From NCBI GenBank assembly GCA_016214855.1, contig JACRMT010000004.1, positions 372,001 to 436,000 of the forward strand: a stretch of DNA of 64,000 nt. The letters are read 5' to 3'. The position numbers and the translations under genes were made by a program. This document shows, piece after piece, positions 42,906 to 51,880 of this stretch; the stretch's first letter is position 1; every line of letters starts with the position of its first letter. The stretch comes from Nitrospirota bacterium. GTDB lineage: Bacteria; Nitrospirota; Thermodesulfovibrionia; Thermodesulfovibrionales; UBA6898. Under the pieces are notes generated by a model that saw only the letters and a list, made by a program, of their open reading frames with translations, did not search any database and was not told where the DNA came from.

Positions 42906-43262
42906 ATGGCAAAGTCAACAATCACCTATTGGAATCCTCTGAGTAAAGGAGAGTGGACGCCGATCAGAGGACTGGAAAGGATGGCAGAGGAACTGACTCT
43001 GAGCATTGATGAGGCCACCGGTGAATATACCAGATTGACAAGATTCCTGCCCGGGGCGGATACCATGCCTTTTGGGGGAAAGAGCCATGAATATCCTGAG
43101 GAGGTCTTTATAGTGAGCGGCCGACTTTACGATAAGGCTTTTGATATGTGGCTTGAGAGCGGTCATTATGCAAGCAGACCACCCGGTGAGGTGCACGGCC
43201 CATTCACAACCGATATCGGGTGTGTTGTATTGGAAATATCCTTTCCGAATAAAATGAGATAA
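42906..43262 (+). CDS. Cupin-domain protein (ChrR-like)
   Basis: A 118-residue single-domain cupin. The metal-binding motif is recognisable as HEYPEEVFIVSGRLYDKAF, with the second half RPPGEVHGPFTTDIGCVVLEIS. The sequence resembles the C-terminal cupin of the anti-sigma factor ChrR and stand-alone relatives. A GGAGGC ribosome-binding site precedes the ATG. Ligand and reaction are unknown. The isochorismatase-like gene follows 33 bp downstream. Confidence 0.75.
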   Translation: MAKSTITYWNPLSKGEWTPIRGLERMAEELTLSIDEATGEYTRLTRFLPGADTMPFGGKSHEYPEEVFIVSGRLYDKAFDMWLESGHYASRPPGEVHGPFTTDIGCVVLEISFPNKMR

Positions 43263-43295
43263 TCTGCACACATGAGGGCTACAGGAGGATCGTAT

Positions 43296-43952
43296 ATGTC
43301 TCTGAAAAATAAAGCATTGATAGCTGTAACTGTTATTATCGCCATTATCGCGGTCTATTCCTTTGTAATGATCAGAAAAATATATACACCGACGACAGGC
43401 GATAAGATCGGAACTTATGCTCATCCGGCAAAGGCCCTTCTGGTTATCGACGTTCAGGAAGATTACACGGGAGCAAAGAGCAAAACACCACTCTTCAAGA
43501 ATGTAGATGGCCAGATCGCTGCCATTAACGGGCTTATTGATACAGCATCGAAATCGGGCATGCAAGTGGTCTATATCCGGCAGCTTTTTGATAACAATCT
43601 GATGACGAGAAGATTTATAGGCAGGACTATCGAAGGACTGCCAGGAGCCGAGCTTGATTCCCGGATTAAAGTGATCAATGATAATGACTTCACCAAGAAG
43701 ATATCCGATGCTTTCTCGAACCCGAGGCTTGACGACTTCCTGAGATCGCGTCAGGTGGATGAATTGTATCTCACGGGACTGGATGGCGTCTATTGCGTGC
43801 ACAAGACAGCTTTGGGCGGAATGAATCGGGGTTACAAGGTTGCCGTGGTTACGGATGCCGTCATGTCACAAAAAAAGATGCCCGAGGTTCTAAAGCTTTA
43901 TGAAAAAGACGGCATCGGGAAGATAACCAGTGATCAATTGCTTGCGATGTGA
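43296..43952 (+). CDS. Membrane-anchored isochorismatase-like cysteine hydrolase
   Basis: A 218-residue protein from the ATG at 43296, chosen for its AGGAGG ribosome-binding site (the frame opens at 43272). An N-terminal membrane helix (LIAVTVIIAIIAVYSFVMI) places the domain outside the cytoplasm or tethers it to the membrane. The catalytic Asp is in LLVIDVQEDY and the nucleophile Cys in LDGVYCVHKTALGG. The family includes isochorismatases, nicotinamidases and related amidases; the substrate is unknown. A membrane anchor is unusual in this mostly cytosolic family. Confidence 0.8.
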   Translation: MSLKNKALIAVTVIIAIIAVYSFVMIRKIYTPTTGDKIGTYAHPAKALLVIDVQEDYTGAKSKTPLFKNVDGQIAAINGLIDTASKSGMQVVYIRQLFDNNLMTRRFIGRTIEGLPGAELDSRIKVINDNDFTKKISDAFSNPRLDDFLRSRQVDELYLTGLDGVYCVHKTALGGMNRGYKVAVVTDAVMSQKKMPEVLKLYEKDGIGKITSDQLLAM

Positions 43953-44217
43953 GGGTGACCAATATCACCCGGCTGCCGATGTTGGCTTAGGTGAGAAGAT
44001 GTACCAGAGCAGCTCAATTCCCTTGCGGTACACTCGGTGTAATGGTCCACAGTTCTACTGAAGACGCTGGAGCTTCTCTTCGGGATTTGATGAACCGCTC
44101 TGATAGCAGCTTTAAGGCGTATTTGTAAGCACTATTACAGTCTTTTCCCTTCATAAAGTTTATCGTAATACATGACAGGAATACGCATTATTAACGTCAG
44201 TGATAAGGAGATCATGA

Positions 44218-45042
44218 TTGATACGCGCGGTTATATTCGATCTCGATGATGTAATTGTAAAGACTGAACACCTGAAGGCTATTTCCTATGCTCGCGCCAT
44301 TTCTCAGCTTTGCCCTGGCAAATTTGATCAAAAGACAGTCGAAACAGCATATGATGAATTTGTCGGCCAAACGGTAAGCAGGGAAGATGATCAGTGCAGC
44401 TGCATGGTAAGTGAGCCTGATGTCATGGAGACCTATCGGGAAATGGTCGGCAGATCTCGTCGCGATATGGCTACTGCCATGGTGAACCGCTTTGATCTTG
44501 AACCTTTTCTCCTTTCATATACGGGACAATATGGTATCAGTGAGCCCTGGCAGGCATTGATCAAAGTAAGGATGCCTATCTATGAAACAATACTGGAGGA
44601 TCCCGAACTTCTTCGGGACAGCCAATGGTCTCACAATGTTGCTCTGCTCCATGTGGTCAAGAAGAATAAGCTCAGAGCGGCACTGGCAACGATGTCTGAA
44701 CGGAGACACGTTTTGAAGATTCTCGCTGCCATAGGACTTACGGATTCATTTGAATGCATTGTCACCGGTGAGGATGTCAACCAGGGCAAGCCCGATCCGG
44801 AAATTTATCGGCTTGTTTCACAACAGCTTAAGGTTCCACCTTCGGAATGTCTTGTTATCGAGGACTCACCATCCGGTATCAGGGCCGGTTTATCGGCAGG
44901 AATGCGGGTTATTGCTGTTACCACACCGTTCAGCCGGGACAAGGTACACGCTGCAGACCTTCTCGATAACAAATGGGTTGTAGATGAACCCAGTCTTCTG
45001 CTGGATGTCTTTGACACGATGATCCAGGAAGCGAATATCTGA
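44218..45042 (+). CDS. HAD-superfamily phosphatase/phosphomutase-like protein
   Basis: A 274-residue protein starting at TTG, with AAGGAG about 8 bp upstream; the overlapping ATG is out of frame. HAD motifs: FDLDDVIVKTEH (nucleophile Asp and acid Asp), a Ser/Thr region near ATMSERRHV, GKPDPEIYRL (Lys), and VIEDSPSGIRAGLSAG. A large helical cap inserted after motif I places it near beta-phosphoglucomutase and sugar-phosphate phosphatases. It sits 13 bp upstream of the PPDK-like gene, so the pair probably form an operon; the HAD enzyme might act on a phosphorylated product of the second. The 264 bp before it (43953-44217) show nothing recognisable. Confidence 0.82.
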   Translation: MIRAVIFDLDDVIVKTEHLKAISYARAISQLCPGKFDQKTVETAYDEFVGQTVSREDDQCSCMVSEPDVMETYREMVGRSRRDMATAMVNRFDLEPFLLSYTGQYGISEPWQALIKVRMPIYETILEDPELLRDSQWSHNVALLHVVKKNKLRAALATMSERRHVLKILAAIGLTDSFECIVTGEDVNQGKPDPEIYRLVSQQLKVPPSECLVIEDSPSGIRAGLSAGMRVIAVTTPFSRDKVHAADLLDNKWVVDEPSLLLDVFDTMIQEANI

Positions 45043-45055
45043 CGCGGAGAATTGA

Positions 45056-48000
45056 GTGACGGATCATACTGAAATATGCCGGCTTGACTATCTTGTCGGT
45101 ACGCTCGCTACTGCATACAAAGGCCCTATTTCGTCGCTGGTTCTCAAAAACCTTTGTGTAAACGAGATGCAGGAACAGACTGTAATCAAGGGATCACTTC
45201 TTGCGATTCCAGCGGGCAATTATGAAGCTTGCCTGATGCGGGAGGGTTCAGAACTGTGCCGCTCAATTCTTCAAAATGGACATATGGAACTGACCGCAGA
45301 TACAAAAAAGACCAGCAGCGCCGCAAGCTTGCAGATAGACATCATTCAACAGGGAAGACATATCGGCACATTTCTATTAAAAAGGGCCCATCCCAATGAA
45401 TTCTTCACAAGCGCTTTCGAGCTATCGGCAGAAGCTCAAGAGATAAATCTGAGTTGTCTAACTGTTGGAGTCAGGAATAAGCCTGGGCTTCTGAATGATG
45501 CCGAGAGCATTATTGCCGGATTTCTTTCGTCAAAACGCGACTGGAAAACCCTCTCGGAGCAGGTTAACTCATTTTCAAAGGATCTCTTCTGGGGGAACAG
45601 AGAGGCTTATTACCTCTGCTTCGATACCTTTGCAATCCTCCTATTGAAGGCCTTGGTGCAGACGGATGCACGGGTTTCAGGAAAACTTGCGGCAAATTTT
45701 ATTTCCCTTCTCGAATTGCCCCTTGAAAAAGAAGATGACGTGAGCAAGCTTCGCTCCTCCATTGAAGCATGGCAAGAGCACCTTGTGGACTCCTGCTGCG
45801 ATCTTTCGTATTCACTGAATACTGCGAAGAGACTGATCCGGAATATACGTGAGCGCACACCTTCGGTTGACATCAGTGGCATGTCCAGCTGCATTGTTGC
45901 ATCGTTGAAAAAAAGAATATCTGGAGCCCCGGCAATAGGTAATGCAGCGCTTGACGATCTTAGGGCACTGCTTACCGGAGAGGCTTTCACCGGACTGTCA
46001 AAATATGGCGGGCAATACAGAGATAGTCTCAGCAAGGTACTCTCTTCTGCTGAGTCGATGATTGCAGCTGGTGAACTGACTCATGCTTCAGAGATGATTC
46101 TCAATATTGATGCAAATCTATTTGATGATGCAGACATGATAGATGCATACTTTGATGCCGTTACGAAGGCGATAGATACAGTAACTGCCGACAGGGCTGT
46201 GCGCACTATTATTACGGGGATAACGACATTCAACGCGCTTTCTTCCGGTGCTGCAAAAAATGTGGCATTGGGCGTTGCCGGAATTATCGAAAAACTTGCC
46301 GTGCAGGGCAGCATTTCTGCAGGCAAGGCATTAATTGCCTTCATTGGATCTGAGGAGCTGGCTTTCAGGGATGAGGCATTACTCAATCCTAAGGTTGCTT
46401 CATCAATAATTTCGACAGGAGATCAGGATCTCATTATGCTCTATACGGATCTGGTCTCTCGTATAGTAGTCCCTGTCCCGAGAGTAACGTCATTTTCGCA
46501 GGATACGTGGGCAGAGGTTATTGACCCCCGTCATTATGAGAGACTCTCCAGGTTCTTTTCCATATTGGGTCTTCACAACGAGACACTTTCATCGATCATA
46601 ATGCATCTAATCTGCAACCTCTTTGTAACGGGCGTGTATATATCTGATGACAAACTATTCCAGAGAGACATCTCCACATATCTCAATTCCGGTGCGATGC
46701 GTGATAATTTCCTGCCGAACTATATACTGCTCCAGAAGCTGCCTGTCTATTATAATGAGGTTGCTGCTACCGGTAAGCTGCGCGATTACTCGACTGAGAT
46801 CGACTCTTGGGGAAATGACCCCCTTCTCTACTTCCTGAGAAAGCAGGTCCATGTAAACGCAAGTAATAACAATATTCGCCTTATAGAAGATATTATCAGA
46901 GCATGGTCAAGCGCAAATGCAGTGGTCCTTAAAGGCAGTGTCCCGGATGAAGTATTTGACAAGGTGGATTCTGCGGTTCTCGAATCCTACTCTGTCGCGA
47001 TGAGGCCTTTGCTTGTCTCGATCGGTGCATACGATGGCAATACCATCAATTTTGGGAAAATTCTCATGGTCGCAGAAGGCGAAATAAGCAGACAGGCCGA
47101 CGCCATTTCGACGTCCCGGGAAATGCAATCGAAGATTAGACTGATCTGCATGCTATACCGCGAGCTGAAGAAGAAATACTCCCTTCTTGCAACCAGCGCT
47201 TCTGACGGCGGCGATCCCCTCTCCTTGCTCTCTGATCTGGTGGGGAGGGTCAGGAGGGCAAGGGAAGTAATCGGGTCGCCGATCAAGACAGAGGCAGTAG
47301 AGTCGCTCTACTACAAGCGCCATATAGCCTTTGGCATTCCTTCTGTTATGGGTTCATACCATGAGCCAAAATTTGATGCCTTAACTGAGCTTTACCGAAG
47401 TGAAGAGAGCATTCGCGTAATCCTTGAAGGCATCATTGCAGAAATAGATGCGAGTCGTAAAAATTTCCGCAATGATGAACTGAAGAAATGGCTTCGCTGT
47501 CTCAGTGCTCTTCGCGATCTTTACACTCTGCATGACCATGAAAATTTCCAGATTGATGAGATCCTCGCGGTTCTACAATCCAATGCTCTCCGCTTATCGC
47601 AGATAGTCGATCTTCTTAAACTATGGCAAAAAGAACTTGTTTCCATGGTTGAATTCTGCTACAGGATGTTTCATGTCCCTCTCCAACAGGTTCTGACCGC
47701 CTTTTCTTCTGAAGAACTGCCGGAGCGCTTAACTAATCTTGCACGCGGAAATGGCGACTTCCTGAATAAAGCAGCCGATATTGTTCTTAGAGATATCATC
47801 GGCAGTATTACAGGTCTTATGGAGCTTGACAGGCTTTTGATCAATATCATGAACGCACTCAGGGCGCGCGTCGCTGCCGGGTCTGACGATATAATAAATT
47901 TGACGAATACGACCGTCTTAGCAAAAGACCACTATCTGATGCAGGATCTGCCTGATAGTGAGATCATGACATTGTCTCCATTTCTGGGGAGTAAAGCAAA

Positions 48001-49426
48001 AAACCTGTTTTATCTTTCGAATCGCGGACTGCCTGTGCCGTCGAGCGCCGTCTTTTCCTCTGCCCACACAGATGATTGTGAGACTTATACGAAAAGTGAC
48101 CCGTTCCATCTGTCGCTCAGGGATGCGATCGGGCATATCGAGCGGATTTCAGAAAAGACTCTGGGTGACCCTGAAAATCCGCTATTTCTGTCTGTAAGAA
48201 GCGGATCATATATTTCGATGCCGGGGATACTTTCTTCCATCCTCTATTGCGGCATGAATGATGCCACACTGGCCGGTCTCATAAAAAAATCGGGCAATGC
48301 CATTCTTGGATGGGATTCGTACCGCAGGTTTATCGAGCATTACTCCACTGTCGTCTTTGGTGTCCAGCAGGATGTTTTCGAAGATCTCAGGGGTGCTGTC
48401 CTTGCTGAAAAACCTCGTGAACAGGGCGCTGGGGAAATCGAAAGGATAGTTCAGGCGTATTTGAAATACCTCTCTTTAAGGGGACTGAAGATACCTTCTG
48501 ATGTTTACGAGCAGCTTATGACAGCGGTAAATGCTATTTATCTCAGCTGGAATCGGGATCGTGCAGTTCAGTTTAGAAAGGCCATGGGGGTATCAGACCA
48601 TTGGGGGACCTCGGTCATGCTTGTTGAGATGATTTCAGGGAATGCAGATGGTTCCGGGGCCTCGGTCTTCTTTACTCGCGCCCGCTCCTCGCTGCTGAAG
48701 GGGATTTACGGGGAGACGCGTGAAGAGGCAACAGGCGATGACCTCGTATACGGCAAAATGCTCAATCGGCCGCTTGCGAAAACACAGACAGGATCAGACC
48801 AGCTCAGCCTTGAGGAAATGGATCCTGACCTGTTCTCAAAGCACAAGGAAATGGCTGAGCGGATCGAAACTGCAATGGGAGGACTTCCGCAGGAGGTCGA
48901 GTCAACCTATGTTCTGGACGGCAGCGGCCATAGGTCTATCTATATTCTGCAGACAAAACGTATGGAGCAGCACTATGGCCTGGCAACAAGATTTGACGAA
49001 GTATGCAAGATGGAGCCGAAGATCGTCGGCCGGGGTGTGGGAGTTTTCGGTGGCGCGCTTAGTGGAATCGCGACATTCTGCCCGTCTGTTGAGGAATTGA
49101 ACAAACTCCGGCAGGAAACCAGCAGACCGATAATCCTTCTGCGTCGGGCTGCAAGCACCGATGATGTTTCTTTGATGCCCTTGATCAACGGTATTATCAC
49201 CTCTACTGGTGGTCCCACCTCCCACGCATCTATTCTTGCTCAAAAGTTCAATCTGACTGCTGTAGTAGGGTGTTCGGATATGCAGATAAATGAATCAAAT
49301 AATGAGCCCTACGCCTTCATGAATGAGCACCTTATACGGGAGGGCACAGAAGTGAGCATTGATGGATCCACAGGGCTTGTCTACCTCGGCTCATGTATGT
49401 TCACTGTTCAATCGAGACTCGTTTGA
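45056..49426 (+). CDS. PPDK/PEP-synthase-like ATP-grasp and phosphohistidine protein with ~960-residue novel N-terminus
   Basis: A 1,456-residue cytoplasmic protein starting at GTG (GGAG upstream). Residues 1 to about 960 are helical and unrecognised. From about residue 970 it follows pyruvate phosphate dikinase: GSKAKNLFYLSNRGLPVPSS, SVRSGSYISMPGILSSIL (ATP-grasp), RRFIEHYSTVVFGV and SDHWGTSVMLVEMISGN. These are followed by the swivelling phosphohistidine domain TSTGGPTSHASILAQ with the phosphorylatable His at residue 1390. The protein ends soon after, without the PEP/pyruvate-binding TIM barrel, so it can carry phosphate from ATP to His but must pass it to another acceptor, as rifampicin phosphotransferase does. 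Probably an operon with the HAD phosphatase upstream. The substrate is unknown. Confidence 0.8.
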   Translation: MTDHTEICRLDYLVGTLATAYKGPISSLVLKNLCVNEMQEQTVIKGSLLAIPAGNYEACLMREGSELCRSILQNGHMELTADTKKTSSAASLQIDIIQQGRHIGTFLLKRAHPNEFFTSAFELSAEAQEINLSCLTVGVRNKPGLLNDAESIIAGFLSSKRDWKTLSEQVNSFSKDLFWGNREAYYLCFDTFAILLLKALVQTDARVSGKLAANFISLLELPLEKEDDVSKLRSSIEAWQEHLVDSCCDLSYSLNTAKRLIRNIRERTPSVDISGMSSCIVASLKKRISGAPAIGNAALDDLRALLTGEAFTGLSKYGGQYRDSLSKVLSSAESMIAAGELTHASEMILNIDANLFDDADMIDAYFDAVTKAIDTVTADRAVRTIITGITTFNALSSGAAKNVALGVAGIIEKLAVQGSISAGKALIAFIGSEELAFRDEALLNPKVASSIISTGDQDLIMLYTDLVSRIVVPVPRVTSFSQDTWAEVIDPRHYERLSRFFSILGLHNETLSSIIMHLICNLFVTGVYISDDKLFQRDISTYLNSGAMRDNFLPNYILLQKLPVYYNEVAATGKLRDYSTEIDSWGNDPLLYFLRKQVHVNASNNNIRLIEDIIRAWSSANAVVLKGSVPDEVFDKVDSAVLESYSVAMRPLLVSIGAYDGNTINFGKILMVAEGEISRQADAISTSREMQSKIRLICMLYRELKKKYSLLATSASDGGDPLSLLSDLVGRVRRAREVIGSPIKTEAVESLYYKRHIAFGIPSVMGSYHEPKFDALTELYRSEESIRVILEGIIAEIDASRKNFRNDELKKWLRCLSALRDLYTLHDHENFQIDEILAVLQSNALRLSQIVDLLKLWQKELVSMVEFCYRMFHVPLQQVLTAFSSEELPERLTNLARGNGDFLNKAADIVLRDIIGSITGLMELDRLLINIMNALRARVAAGSDDIINLTNTTVLAKDHYLMQDLPDSEIMTLSPFLGSKAKNLFYLSNRGLPVPSSAVFSSAHTDDCETYTKSDPFHLSLRDAIGHIERISEKTLGDPENPLFLSVRSGSYISMPGILSSILYCGMNDATLAGLIKKSGNAILGWDSYRRFIEHYSTVVFGVQQDVFEDLRGAVLAEKPREQGAGEIERIVQAYLKYLSLRGLKIPSDVYEQLMTAVNAIYLSWNRDRAVQFRKAMGVSDHWGTSVMLVEMISGNADGSGASVFFTRARSSLLKGIYGETREEATGDDLVYGKMLNRPLAKTQTGSDQLSLEEMDPDLFSKHKEMAERIETAMGGLPQEVESTYVLDGSGHRSIYILQTKRMEQHYGLATRFDEVCKMEPKIVGRGVGVFGGALSGIATFCPSVEELNKLRQETSRPIILLRRAASTDDVSLMPLINGIITSTGGPTSHASILAQKFNLTAVVGCSDMQINESNNEPYAFMNEHLIREGTEVSIDGSTGLVYLGSCMFTVQSRLV

Positions 49427-49477
49427 TTATAATTTAAATAGAGGCAATAAGATGTTTGCTGCAGGAGAGAAAACAAC

Positions 49478-50029
49478 ATGAGGAGAAGACACTTTTTAAT
49501 TCTGATTGCCTGTTTGATTTCCTTCCAGGCATTTGCCGCTGCCAGTGAGTATGCCCACGATTCTCGAAACGTGGAGATGATTGTATGGGAGCAGCAAAAC
49601 TGGGAGCCTAACGGAGGATACAAGCGGCTCACGATCTGGCACGATGGCCTTTCAAAGGTTGAAGTGTCGCCACGTGCGCACTGGTCCATCAGCCAGATGA
49701 ATATCCAGCCCAAAAGTGGATGGGTGGCGGTAAGACAAGAGCATCACGTCATGTTTGTTCGCAAGGACGTCTTTCCTCCCGAAGTCGCACGAGAGAAGAT
49801 GCAACGGGCGATTGAGGCAGGCATTCAGTTTCTCGAAGCGTTTCGGCCCGGGTACCGAGATGGCAGTGGGATCCGAGTTGTTGTCCAGATTAACGGTCAA
49901 CAGAAAGAAACGGTCATTCCAATGTTCATGGACAATGACAAGAGTACCGCCAATTACAAACGATTTCTGGCTGTATCGAAAATTCTGAACGGTTTCGACA
50001 CGGATGCATATGAAATACCGAGCAAATGA
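49478..50029 (+). CDS. Exported hypothetical protein
   Basis: A 183-residue protein with a clear signal peptide (HFLILIACLISFQAFAAA) and a GGAGAG ribosome-binding site. The mature part begins EYAHDSRNVEMIVWEQ and is a mixed fold rich in Trp and Arg. No family is recognised. The 145 bp between it and the mercuric-reductase-like gene are GC-rich and show no gene. Confidence 0.6.
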   Translation: MRRRHFLILIACLISFQAFAAASEYAHDSRNVEMIVWEQQNWEPNGGYKRLTIWHDGLSKVEVSPRAHWSISQMNIQPKSGWVAVRQEHHVMFVRKDVFPPEVAREKMQRAIEAGIQFLEAFRPGYRDGSGIRVVVQINGQQKETVIPMFMDNDKSTANYKRFLAVSKILNGFDTDAYEIPSK

Positions 50030-50198
50030 TAACAGCTAATCGGGTAGCGGAGGTAATTAACCCCCAGACCCCTCAACACTCGCCATGCGGGTTCGCAGTG
50101 TGCGTATGGAAGTGAGCCTCTGTTTCTTTAGATGCGCATTCGATAGCTCGCAATTCGTTGAAAGAGCGACTGACTTATGTCGACCGAAAATAGAATAC

Positions 50199-50230
50199 TT
50201 GACTCTGGACTTGACTCAAGGGTTTATAAT
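50199..50230 (+). promoter_or_regulatory. MerR/ZntR-type promoter-operator overlapping the merA-like start
   Basis: TTGACT (50199-50204) and TATAAT (50225-50230) are 20 bp apart, the elongated spacing typical of promoters activated by MerR-family regulators. The spacer contains an imperfect dyad beginning ACTCTGGACTTGACTCAAGG, close to the ACTCTGGAGTCGACTCCAGAGT-type ZntR operator in its left half. The -10 box touches the ATG at 50231. No merR gene is present in the window. Confidence 0.45.
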
Positions 50231-51625
50231 ATGAAATATGATCTCTTAATCATTGGCGGCGGCTCTGCGGCTTTTGCTGCGGCCCTCAAGGCGGCAGGCA
50301 TAGGAAACAAGAAAATCGGCATCATTGAATATGGACCTATCGGTGGGACCTGCGTTAATCGAGGTTGCATTCCTTCAAAGAGTCTCCTGAGGGCGGGTGA
50401 GATCTTGTACTATGGCACTCGTCCACGCTATAAAGGCATAACCCTCAAAGGCACAATCGACCTTTCAGAGATAGTCAGACAGAAAGACAGTCTTGTAAAA
50501 GAACTAAGAAAAAAGAAATACCTCGATATCCTAAGAGCCGTCCCGCAGATCGAGCTTATCAGGGGAAAGGCTGAATTTGTCGCGTCTGATGAGGTCAGGA
50601 TCGGTAAGAAAAGGATCTCAGCAGAAAAGTTCATCATCGCAACAGGAGCGAGACCGGCTGTTCCTGCTATTCCCGGTATCGAGAAGGTCCCGTCTCTGAC
50701 GAGCACCGAGGCATTGAATCTGACCAAAATTCCGGGGTCCATCACGATCATCGGCGGGAGGTTTACAGCTCTTGAGTTCGCTCAGATATTCAGGCACTTC
50801 GGCTCCGAGGTGACCGTCCTCCAACGGAGCGGCAGGATAGTGCCCGAGGAGGAAGAGGATATTTCGGAGGAAATGAAGAATCTCCTGATAGGGGAGGGAA
50901 TTAGAGTTTACACAGGCGTGAAGATCATGGGCTTCGATAGGCGGAAGGACAAAATTTATACCCATGCCGAAATTTCAGGAAAGAGCCGTAGGATAGCTTC
51001 TGACAGTCTCATGATGGCGACAGGGATAACACCAAACACTGACCTGAATCTTGAAATCGCCGGAGTGAAGTTGGACGATAGGGGTTTTCTCATCGTAAAT
51101 GATTCCGTGAGGACGACCGCTGACCATATTTGGGCTGCAGGTGATGTGACTGGAAAGATGCCACTTGTTACAGTTGCGGGATACCAGGGCGCTATTGCAG
51201 GAGAGAATGCGGTGGCCGGCTCTCAGAAGACAGCGGACTACGTGACAGTACCGCACACGATATTCACTTCACCGCAGATCGCATCAGTGGGTCTGACCGA
51301 AAGAGAGGCGGAAGCGAAGTACATCAAGTGCATATGCAGGGAGCTTCCCATGAAGTATGTTCCACGGGCAAAGGCGGTCCATGATACAAGGGGGCTTATC
51401 AAGATGGTCGCCGAAGCTGAAACCGGACGTGTTCTTGGCATCCATATCCTTTCGCATGAGGCCTCAGAGGTGATTCACCAGGGCGTTCTGATTTTGAGAA
51501 ACAGAATGACCGTGCAGGAAGTGGCTGAAAAGATAGACGTATATCCAACAATGAGTGAGATGATCAAGCTTTGCGCGCAAAGCTTTTTCAGAGATATTGA
51601 GATGCTCAGTTGTTGCGCTGAGTAG
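50231..51625 (+). CDS. MerA-like FAD/NAD(P)-disulfide oxidoreductase (mercuric reductase)
   Basis: About 464 residues from the ATG at 50231, which has an AAGGG element 8 bp upstream and begins at the FAD fold (MKYDLLIIGGGSAAFAAA). An upstream in-frame ATG at 50177 would add 18 residues. The redox-active disulfide is in GGTCVNRGCIPSKSLL. The NAD(P) fold (ITIIGGRFTALEFAQIF), ATGITPNTDL and AAGDVTGKMPLVTVAGYQG follow. The C-terminal LSCCAE matches the metal-binding vicinal Cys pair of MerA. The N-terminal MerP-like domain is absent, as in many environmental MerA proteins. It reduces Hg(II) to Hg(0) with NADPH in the cytoplasm. The merF-like gene follows 11 bp later. Confidence 0.85.
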   Translation: MKYDLLIIGGGSAAFAAALKAAGIGNKKIGIIEYGPIGGTCVNRGCIPSKSLLRAGEILYYGTRPRYKGITLKGTIDLSEIVRQKDSLVKELRKKKYLDILRAVPQIELIRGKAEFVASDEVRIGKKRISAEKFIIATGARPAVPAIPGIEKVPSLTSTEALNLTKIPGSITIIGGRFTALEFAQIFRHFGSEVTVLQRSGRIVPEEEEDISEEMKNLLIGEGIRVYTGVKIMGFDRRKDKIYTHAEISGKSRRIASDSLMMATGITPNTDLNLEIAGVKLDDRGFLIVNDSVRTTADHIWAAGDVTGKMPLVTVAGYQGAIAGENAVAGSQKTADYVTVPHTIFTSPQIASVGLTEREAEAKYIKCICRELPMKYVPRAKAVHDTRGLIKMVAEAETGRVLGIHILSHEASEVIHQGVLILRNRMTVQEVAEKIDVYPTMSEMIKLCAQSFFRDIEMLSCCAE

Positions 51626-51636
51626 AGAGAGCAAGA

Positions 51637-51858
51637 ATGGAAAAGAGAGAACAGACTTTGAGGAAAAGATTTTATGCGGCGCTCAGCGGTACGTTCATCG
51701 TGGCGATATGCTGTTTTACGCCCGTTCTTGTTGTCCTTTTTGCAGTGGTGGGCCTGAGTGCTTTTACGTCCTATCTGGATTATGTGCTCTACCCTGCTTT
51801 GGTGATTCTCATAATTCTGACTGTCTATTCTTACCGGCAATGGAAGAAGTCGCAATAG
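51637..51858 (+). CDS. merF: MerF mercury transporter
   Basis: A 73-residue membrane protein with two transmembrane helices. AICCFTPVLVVLFAVVGLSA carries the vicinal Cys pair that binds Hg(II), and YLDYVLYPALVILIILTVY forms the second helix. This matches MerF closely in motif and length (about 80 residues). It imports Hg(II) across the inner membrane for reduction by MerA. It lies between the reductase and the thioredoxin-like gene in one compact unit (gaps of 11 and 22 bp). The second, cytoplasmic Cys pair of classical MerF is not present. Confidence 0.9.
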   Translation: MEKREQTLRKRFYAALSGTFIVAICCFTPVLVVLFAVVGLSAFTSYLDYVLYPALVILIILTVYSYRQWKKSQ

Positions 51859-51880
51859 TATAGATTGCAGGAGGTGTTTT

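Noticed and set aside
50030-50176. GC-rich stretch before the merA-like gene, possibly a mobile-element remnant
   Set aside because: No terminal repeats, transposase frame or target-site duplication could be seen.
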